Positions 1-5,088 of a stretch of DNA of 5,998 nt are shown here, one piece after another. The stretch is from an uncultured Polyangiaceae bacterium (GTDB taxonomy: Bacteria; Myxococcota_A; Polyangia; Polyangiales; Polyangiaceae): contig CALKVR010000478.1 in assembly GCA_938004815.1 (NCBI GenBank), positions 1 to 5,998 of the forward strand. The letters are read 5' to 3'. Under the pieces are notes generated by a model. It saw nothing but the letters and a program-made list of their open reading frames with translations. It was not told the origin of the DNA and made no database searches. Each line of letters begins with the position of its first letter. The stretch's first letter is position 1. The position numbers and the translations under genes are program-made.

Positions 1-71
1 CGATGACCCCACCCATCGCCGCCGAGCTGGCGCTCAGCTCCAGCTCGCGCCCGATGACCCCACCCATTGCC
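1..71. repeat. 20-bp direct repeat, two copies 51 bp apart
   Basis: Bases 1-20 and 52-71 match at 19 of 20 positions (C17 against T68), with a 31-bp spacer. The 51-bp period is 17 codons, so on the minus strand both copies encode the same MGGVIG peptide. The 12-mer CCCCACCCATCG of the first copy (7-18) recurs exactly at 456-467, near the start of the zinc-ribbon gene. More copies may lie left of the window. It is too short and too sparse to call a CRISPR or an integration site. Confidence 0.6.
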
Positions 72-100
72 CCTGTTGCGACGCCGTTTGCGCGGAGACC
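1..100 (-). other. Gly-rich open stretch in frame after the zinc-ribbon gene (partial)
   Basis: Directly after the TGA stop of the zinc-ribbon gene, the same minus-strand frame stays open to the window edge. It reads as a Gly/Ala-rich, mildly hydrophobic peptide with AMGGVIG occurring twice, 17 residues apart. It may be a separate small gene starting at the ATG at 67 (AGGGG lies only 2 nt upstream, which is tight), or the former C-terminus of the zinc-ribbon gene cut off by a stop. About four-fifths of its codons end in G or C, so it could be coding. No function can be assigned from what is visible, and its left end lies outside the window. Confidence 0.25.
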
Positions 101-481
101 TCAATCGGGGTGCCGACGGTATGCGCCGACCTGGGACACGAGCTTCAAGAAACGCTGCAGCGGCGTCAGCTCGGCGTCGCGACGAAACGCGGCGATCTCT
201 TGTCCGGTCTGCGCCCTGCGCTCGGATCCGAGCGCGACGAGCGCGGTGACCTCATCGGGATCGAAGAAGGTGCCGTGCTCGCAGACGTCGACGGTGATGG
301 GCAGCACCGTGGGGCGCGTCGAGGTGAGGGCGCGCCGGCAGACCGGGCACGCCCGGTCGAGCTTCGCGGGCTCACAGTATCCCGACCGAGGTCTTGGTCG
401 AGGCCGCGGCGCCTGGGTCGGAACCTCCCCACGACAGGGTCGTTCAAAGGTTCCTCCCCACCCATCGTAGGGGCGCGGCAT
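101..481 (-). CDS. TFIIB-type zinc-ribbon protein
   Basis: Small (126-residue) putative metal-binding protein of the zf-TFIIB type. The recognisable part is CPVC near residue 48, followed about 20 residues later by DVCEHGTFFDPDE. Both CPxC and the DVC-x-HGTxFDxxE pattern are the signature of this ribbon. Many Myxococcota relatives carry two ribbons, the first with a C-x2-C pair near the N-terminus. Here only the second is present, preceded by a Pro/Arg-rich stretch with no clear homology, so the gene may be shortened. After the ribbon come about 45 charged residues predicted to be helical. ATG at 481 is chosen because no ATG, GTG, TTG or CTG codon lies between it and the ribbon, and GAGGGAG sits just upstream; the next in-frame ATG (592) would overlap the opposite lipoprotein gene deeply. 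The role is unknown; such proteins are presumed cytoplasmic zinc binders. The ribbon is convincing, the exact start less so. Confidence 0.6.
   Translation of the reverse strand: MPRPYDGWGGTFERPCRGEVPTQAPRPRPRPRSGYCEPAKLDRACPVCRRALTSTRPTVLPITVDVCEHGTFFDPDEVTALVALGSERRAQTGQEIAAFRRDAELTPLQRFLKLVSQVGAYRRHPD
469..473 (+). promoter_or_regulatory. Ribosome binding site of the small lipoprotein gene
   Basis: AGGGG, 6 nt upstream of the ATG at 480. The spacing is good and agrees with the signal-peptide evidence for that start. It lies within the first codons of the opposite zinc-ribbon gene. Confidence 0.5.
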
Positions 482-941
482 GGCTCCCTCGTCGAAACCT
501 TCAAGCAGCCTGATCCACGTCCTGGTCGGCGCGACGCTGTCGCTTGCGCTCCTCGCCTGTGTGCCCCCGGCCGCGGCACCGGATGCCACCACGATGGCCG
601 CACCCGCTCAGCCGATGGAGGTCGCCGTGGCGCCGCCCACCGCGTCGACCGCGCCGGCGGACGAGCGGCCGAGCGCGCACGACGCATGCGCCAAGACTAC
701 GCCCACCCCACGGCCTCCCGAGTATTTCGAGCCGATCGGCGTCGCGAGCTGCGACGACTACATCCGCGTGTGGAACGACTGCTATCGGGACCCGTCGGCG
801 AGAGCGGCGGCGCAGCCCGGGATCGACGCGATGACCAAGGCCTGGCGAGATGCGGCCGACATGGGCGGCGCGGCGCGCGACGCGCTCTCCACAGGGTGCC
901 AGCAAGCATTGGACACTTTTCCGCGGGACGCTTGCCGCTGA
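480..941 (+). CDS. Small lipoprotein with a four-Cys C-terminal domain
   Basis: Predicted 153-residue lipoprotein. Residues 1-26 form a lipoprotein signal peptide: Lys6, a hydrophobic stretch 11-26, and lipobox LLAC with the lipid-modified Cys27. Residues 28-85 are an Ala/Pro/Thr-rich tether. The C-terminal part (about 86-153) is a compact helical region with C91-x9-C101, a W-rich helix around residues 117-126, C140 and C152. This C...C...C...C pattern, with a helix containing KxW before the third Cys, is seen in many small hypothetical proteins of Myxococcota; two disulfides are likely (inference). Cys70 in the tether has no obvious partner. The start fits the signal peptide and has AGGGG 6 nt upstream. 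The gene is divergent from the zinc-ribbon gene and followed after 138 nt by the SNF2 gene in the same orientation. Location is presumably the periplasmic face of a membrane; the function is unknown. Confidence 0.8.
   Translation: MAPSSKPSSSLIHVLVGATLSLALLACVPPAAAPDATTMAAPAQPMEVAVAPPTASTAPADERPSAHDACAKTTPTPRPPEYFEPIGVASCDDYIRVWNDCYRDPSARAAAQPGIDAMTKAWRDAADMGGAARDALSTGCQQALDTFPRDACR
484..490 (-). promoter_or_regulatory. Ribosome binding site of the zinc-ribbon gene
   Basis: GAGGGAG on the minus strand, ending 2 nt before the ATG at 481. The GAGGG core is 4 nt from the start. It favours the 481 start although that codon overlaps the start of the opposite gene. The site lies inside codons 2-4 of that gene. 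Confidence 0.4.
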
Positions 942-1079
942 ACGCGGCGCGGTGGTCCGGCGGGCGTCGACGGGAAAGGGCGGGATCGCCGACAGTCGAG
1001 GCGCCTTCCCGGACATTTCCTGACCTCGCGGGCGCACGCGGCGCTTCTCGTCGGCGACGAGCGCGGCTATCTGGATGGG

Positions 1080-4000
1080 ATGCTGACGGGCGACGACGGC
1101 CGGAACGGCACGCCCGTGAACGACTCGGGGTTCGATGTCGTGGCGAGCGCGCGGCGGGCATTGGCCGCGCTCGGTGGTGACTCGCAGGAGCTGGGGCGCG
1201 AGCGGTTCGCGTCGGGCGGGGTGCTGACGTTGGCGCTCCGGGGTGACCGGTTGATCTCGGCTCAGGTGAAGAGCGAGCGGCCGGGGCGGCGGTTCATCGT
1301 GCACGGCGCGGTCGATCGTCCGCTCTTTTGCACATGCGCTTGGGGGCGGGCGTGCAAGCACGTGGCGGCGGTGCTGTACGCGCTCGTCGCCGGTCGGGCG
1401 ATGCACGCGGGCCCGGCCCCGGCGCCGACGACGCCTGTCAGGGACGAGGCGTGGCGGGCTCGGCGCTGGGCGCAGAGCCTCGGGCCGCTGCCGCCGCTCT
1501 CGAACGACGAGCGGGTGGTGTTCGTGCTCGATCCGCGGCCGATCGCGAAGCTCTCGTTGGCGGCGCAAAAGCTGCTCGTGTCGGGGCGGCTGGGAAACGT
1601 GCGGCGGTTGGGGCGCGAGCGGGTGCAGGCGGTGATCGACGGTCGCGCCGGCGACGCCGACACGCTCGCTGCGGTGACGTCGATCCCCTGGGCGGCTGAT
1701 GGCGCGCTGCGGCTCCGCGGGCGGCTCGGCGGGCGCGCGCTCGCCGACGCGTTCGAGTCGGGGCGCCTCTATGCCGACGACGGCGCGGGGCCCCGCTCCG
1801 TCGAGGCGGGCGCGACGATCGCAGGGCGACTGGGCTGGCGCCCGATTGGCAGGTCACAGCGCCCGGTGATCGAGGTCGATCGCGAGGTGGAGATCATCGG
1901 GGTGACGCCACTCGCATATTGGGATTCGGAGCGCGCGTGTATTGGTCGCGTCGATGTGCCCGGCGTCTCCGAGGCGATCTCGATCGCTTGGTTGGAGGGT
2001 CCGTCGATCGACGAGCGAGACCTCGGCACGATCGCGCGCGAGCTCGAGGGCAAGCGCGTGCCCGTCCCGGTGACGGTGAAGTGGGAGACAATCGGCGGCA
2101 AGCCGACGGGGGTGCTCACGCTGCGTGAGGTGGCGGGGCCAGACGGGCCCGAGCGGTTTGGTGAGCTCGCGTTTCGCTATGGCGACGTGCTCGTGAGCGG
2201 CGAGCAGCGCGTCGTGCGCCCGAGCCCGTCGCGCCACGTGACCGTCACTCGCAATGCGTCCGACGAGGCGGCGATCCGCGCTCGCCTCTACGACTACGGC
2301 TTCTTTTCTCCGTACCGCCTGGATGGCGGCTCGCGCTGGCTCTTGCGCGGCGTGCAGGAGGGGCTCGAGCTCTTGATGGATGGCCACCGCAAGCTCGGCG
2401 GGCCCGATCTCGAGGTCGTCGTCGACCCGTCGCTGTCGCTCACGATCCTCGAGGACGAGGATTGGTTCGCCGACATCGAGTCCACCGAGACGGATTGGTT
2501 CGAGCTCGATCTGGGGATCGTGGTGGGCGGCGAGCGCGTCAGCCTGCTGCCCGCGCTGCTCTCGGTGTTTCGCGCGCCGCCGGCCGAGGGCGCGCCGATC
2601 TTCGCGCCGCTCGCCGACGGGCGCTACGTGCTCGTGCCTCGCGAGCGGATCGAGCCGCTCGCCGCGCTGCTCACCGAGCTCGCCGCCGAGCCCGAGGGCA
2701 AGGGGCAGCGCCGGCTCTCGCGGCTGCGCGCGATGGATATCGCGGCGGTGCTGCGCGCCGAGCAGGGCACCGCCGCCGCGTTGCGCAAGCTGCGTGACGA
2801 GCTCGCGAGCGCGCCGTCGCTCGGGGCGCTGCGTTTGCCGCGCACGTTTCGCGCCGAGCTTCGGCCCTATCAAGCGGCGGGGGTACGCTGGCTCGATCGC
2901 CTGCGCAAGGCGGGGCTCGGCGCGGTGCTGGCCGACGACATGGGGCTCGGCAAGACGGTGCAGGCGCTGGCGCTGCTCGCGCTCGCGTCCAAGGCCAAGG
3001 GCGAGAAGCTGCCTTCGCTCGTGGTCGCGCCGACGAGCGTGCTCCTGTCGTGGCAAGAGCAGACCGCGCGCTTCGCGCCCTCGCTCCGCGTCGTCTTGTG
3101 GCACGGCGCCGATCGCGGCCGGCAGCGCGCACAGATCCCCGACGCCGATCTGGTGCTCACGAGCTACGCGCTCGTCGTCCGCGATCGTGAGGAGCTCGTA
3201 ACGAGCCGAAGATGGAGCACCGTCGTCCTCGACGAGGCGCAGGCGATCAAGAACGCCAAGACCGCGCTCGCGACGGCGGTGCGTGAATTCACGGCCCGGC
3301 AGCGCATCGTGCTCACCGGCACGCCGATGGAGAACCACCTCGGTGAGCTCCACAGCATCGTCTCGTTCGCCGTCCCCGGCGCGCTCGGCAGTGACCGCGC
3401 GTTCCGCGCCGCGTACCGCGTGCCGATCGAGCGAGCGCGCGCCACCGGCCCGCTCGAGAGCCTGCGGCGCCGGCTCGCTCCCGTGCTGCTCCGCCGGACC
3501 AAAGAGCAGGTCGCGAGCGATCTCCCCGAGAAGACGACGATCGATCACGTGGTCGAGCTCGAGGGCCCGCAGCGCGACATCTACGAGGCCGTGCGCCAGC
3601 TGATGGTCAAAGCCGTCCGCGACGAGATCAAGAAAAAGGGCTTCGCGCGCTCCAAGATCATCGTGCTCGACGCGCTCCTCAAGCTGCGCCAGGTCTGCTG
3701 CGATCCACGCCTGCTCAAGGCCGCCGCCGCCAAGCGCGGCGCCAAGAGCGCCAAGCTCGAGGCCTTCGCCGAGATCGTCGAGACCCTCGTGAAAGAGGGC
3801 CGGCGCATGCTCGTCTTCTCCCAGTTCACGAGCATGCTCGGGCTCATCGGCGAGCGCCTCGACGCGATGCGCATCCCCTACGTCACGCTCACCGGCGCCA
3901 CGCGCGACCGCGGCGCCGTCGTCGACATGTTTCGCCGCGGCACCATGCCCGTCTTTCTCATCAGCCTGAAGGCCGGCGGCACCGGCCTCAACATCGTCGA

Positions 4001-4259
4001 GGCCGACACCGTCATTCACTACGATCCGTGGTGGAACCCCGCCGTCGAGGCCCAGGCCACCGATCGCGTCCACCGCATCGGCCAAACCAAGCCCGTCTTC
4101 GTCTACCGGCTCCTCACCCGCGACACCGTCGAGCAAAAGATCGTCGAGCTCCAAACCAAAAAGGCGAGCCTCGCCCGCGGCCTCCTCGACGGCACCTTCG
4201 AGCTGCCCCAGCTCGACGAGGCGACGATCGATGCGCTGTTGGCGCCTCTGCCGGAGTAG
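1080..4259 (+). CDS. SWIM zinc-finger SNF2-family DNA-dependent ATPase/helicase
   Basis: A 1059-residue Snf2/Swi2-family ATPase, a full-length member of the bacterial SWIM-SNF2 type. Such proteins use ATP to translocate on double-stranded DNA and shift or strip bound proteins; the target of this one is unknown. An N-terminal SWIM finger has ligands C84, C86, C92 and H94 (CxC-x5-CxH). Residues about 130-580 carry no motif I can name. The SNF2 core runs from about 590: LRPYQ at 594-598, Walker A DDMGLGKT 619-626 (K625), motif Ia APTS 650-653, Walker B DEAQ 718-721, motif III LTGTPMEN 745-752, and LLRRTK 803-808. The second RecA lobe has motif IV VFSQF 912-916, motif V SLKAGGTGLN 962-971, and motif VI QATDRVHRIGQ 992-1002. 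All catalytic residues are present. ATG 1080 is preceded by a weak GGATGGG; GTG at 1116 is an alternative start that loses no domain. The frame is also open upstream to the lipoprotein stop, but without an ATG or GTG. No restriction, methylase or DISARM partner lies beside it. Confidence 0.96.
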   Translation: MLTGDDGRNGTPVNDSGFDVVASARRALAALGGDSQELGRERFASGGVLTLALRGDRLISAQVKSERPGRRFIVHGAVDRPLFCTCAWGRACKHVAAVLYALVAGRAMHAGPAPAPTTPVRDEAWRARRWAQSLGPLPPLSNDERVVFVLDPRPIAKLSLAAQKLLVSGRLGNVRRLGRERVQAVIDGRAGDADTLAAVTSIPWAADGALRLRGRLGGRALADAFESGRLYADDGAGPRSVEAGATIAGRLGWRPIGRSQRPVIEVDREVEIIGVTPLAYWDSERACIGRVDVPGVSEAISIAWLEGPSIDERDLGTIARELEGKRVPVPVTVKWETIGGKPTGVLTLREVAGPDGPERFGELAFRYGDVLVSGEQRVVRPSPSRHVTVTRNASDEAAIRARLYDYGFFSPYRLDGGSRWLLRGVQEGLELLMDGHRKLGGPDLEVVVDPSLSLTILEDEDWFADIESTETDWFELDLGIVVGGERVSLLPALLSVFRAPPAEGAPIFAPLADGRYVLVPRERIEPLAALLTELAAEPEGKGQRRLSRLRAMDIAAVLRAEQGTAAALRKLRDELASAPSLGALRLPRTFRAELRPYQAAGVRWLDRLRKAGLGAVLADDMGLGKTVQALALLALASKAKGEKLPSLVVAPTSVLLSWQEQTARFAPSLRVVLWHGADRGRQRAQIPDADLVLTSYALVVRDREELVTSRRWSTVVLDEAQAIKNAKTALATAVREFTARQRIVLTGTPMENHLGELHSIVSFAVPGALGSDRAFRAAYRVPIERARATGPLESLRRRLAPVLLRRTKEQVASDLPEKTTIDHVVELEGPQRDIYEAVRQLMVKAVRDEIKKKGFARSKIIVLDALLKLRQVCCDPRLLKAAAAKRGAKSAKLEAFAEIVETLVKEGRRMLVFSQFTSMLGLIGERLDAMRIPYVTLTGATRDRGAVVDMFRRGTMPVFLISLKAGGTGLNIVEADTVIHYDPWWNPAVEAQATDRVHRIGQTKPVFVYRLLTRDTVEQKIVELQTKKASLARGLLDGTFELPQLDEATIDALLAPLPE

Positions 4260-4274
4260 GCCCGCGAGCGCGAG

Positions 4275-4967
4275 CTACATGCACCCGCCGCCGATGAAGC
4301 TCCACCCGCTCGAGCCCTGGCAGATGTGGGTCTCGAAGCAGCTCGACATGGTGGGGTAGTTGCAGATCTTGTCGAGCTCGTCGCACGCCTCGCCGCTCGC
4401 GGGTGGAGCGGGCGGGCAGCCGTGCTCGGGGAGGGCGACGTCGGCGCAGAGGATCGAGCCGCCGCACGCCTGGGCGACGTAGCAGCTCGCGTCGGCGGGG
4501 CAGTCGCTGACCTCGACGTCGCCGGCGTCGCACACGGGCGGGTCGCTGCAGCCCGCGCTCATGCAGACGATGCTGCCGGAGCAACCGGACACCTCGTAGC
4601 AGGACGCGTTGCTCGGGCAGGTCTCGACCTCGACGTCGCCGGCCGCGCAGCTCTCGCCATCGCACGGCGCGCAGCCGTGACCCTCGTCGCGAAAGAATGC
4701 CCATTTGCTGGGGGCGCCCGCCTCCGGGTAGACCGGCTCGCACCGGTACACCTTGGTGCAGTCGGTCGTGCCGCCGTAGCTGCACGTCTCGAAGTCGGCG
4801 AGGTCGCAGCTGTCCCCTTCGGACGGGCGCTGCGCGGGGCAGGCCTCTGCGCAGCCGGCGCCCTCACAGGTCGACACGTCGTCGTCGTCCTCTTCGACGA
4901 CGGTGCTGCCACAGGCGGCCGAGAAGCCGGCCGCGACGACGAGTAGAAGAAGGATCGAAGAACGCAC
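4275..4967 (-). CDS. Cys-rich lipoprotein with A-B-B-A repeat modules
   Basis: Predicted 230-residue surface or periplasmic lipoprotein of unknown function. Residues 1-18 form a signal peptide ending in SAAC, with Cys19 as the lipid site; the -3 residue is Ser, so the lipobox is slightly non-canonical. An acidic run, EEDDDD (25-30), follows. The rest is almost all disulfide-rich modules: 27 Cys in total, 26 without the lipidated one. Module A occurs at 43-99 and 184-229: C-x10-C-x6/7-C-x7-C-x5-C, then Trp and a closing Gly-Cys. Module B occurs at 107-135 and 146-174, with 18 of 29 residues identical and a shared AGDVEV, CP, ASCY and GSI pattern. Similar Cys patterns are common in Myxococcota secreted proteins; binding or structural roles are only guesses. 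The GTG at 4967 is chosen because it starts the signal peptide directly and GAAGA lies 7 nt upstream; the longer open frame to 5555 lies opposite the esterase gene. It converges on the SNF2 gene and follows the esterase gene by 121 bp. Confidence 0.85.
   Translation of the reverse strand: MRSSILLLLVVAAGFSAACGSTVVEEDDDDVSTCEGAGCAEACPAQRPSEGDSCDLADFETCSYGGTTDCTKVYRCEPVYPEAGAPSKWAFFRDEGHGCAPCDGESCAAGDVEVETCPSNASCYEVSGCSGSIVCMSAGCSDPPVCDAGDVEVSDCPADASCYVAQACGGSILCADVALPEHGCPPAPPASGEACDELDKICNYPTMSSCFETHICQGSSGWSFIGGGCM
4509..4643 (-). repeat. DNA-level tandem repeat of module B, 117-bp period
   Basis: An 18-bp sequence beginning GACCTCGACG (plus strand) is identical at 4509-4526 and 4626-4643, exactly 117 bp (39 codons) apart. 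It encodes the AGDVEV part of the two B modules of the Cys-rich lipoprotein. The near-identity suggests internal duplication of the module, or purifying selection plus narrow codon choice. Confidence 0.7.
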
Positions 4968-5061
4968 GATGCGATCTTCAGCAGGGATCGTGCCGAGCCC
5001 TGGTCGCGCTGTTTCAGCGGATATCGCGCGGAATGGATGGCGAGGCTGTGCCACGCCGTGC

Positions 5062-5076
5062 CGGACCAGCGGTCCG
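5062..5076 (-). terminator. Possible stem-loop after the esterase gene
   Basis: CGGACC and GGTCCG form a perfect 6-bp GC-rich stem around a 3-nt loop, 12 nt downstream of the esterase stop. No T-tract follows on the minus strand, so if it terminates transcription it is not a classical intrinsic terminator. It could equally be a chance hairpin in GC-rich DNA. The remainder of 4968-5088 holds a second small hairpin (CGCTG TTT CAGCG, 5007-5019) and no promoter I can recognise. Confidence 0.25.
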
Positions 5077-5088
5077 CGTCCGCCCTCG

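Noticed and set aside
1..71. The 20-bp direct repeats as the start of a CRISPR array
   Set aside because: There are only two copies, no dyad symmetry, and the period is a multiple of three within an open frame encoding the same peptide twice, which fits a coding repeat better.
3..470. A 155-codon plus-strand open frame opposite the zinc-ribbon gene
   Set aside because: It is Ser/Arg/Pro-rich with no recognisable motif, whereas the minus strand shows the CPVC and DVCEHGTFFD zinc-ribbon signature.
110..1180. Long overlapping open frames in other phases (plus 110-1180, minus 501-1568)
   Set aside because: Both give Arg-rich, motif-free products and overlap the lipoprotein and SNF2 genes, whose own frames have a signal peptide or domain evidence.
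1854..4154. A 766-codon open frame on the minus strand opposite the SNF2 gene
   Set aside because: The sense strand carries every SNF2 motif. The antisense product is a low-complexity Glu/Ala/Arg/Leu/Asp mix with no domain, as expected opposite a gene with high third-position GC.
1080..4259. SNF2 ATPase as part of a DISARM or other defence system
   Set aside because: SNF2-like proteins occur in some defence loci, but no methyltransferase, nuclease, phospholipase-D-like or DUF1998 partner is visible on either side, and SWIM-SNF2 proteins are common stand-alone genes.
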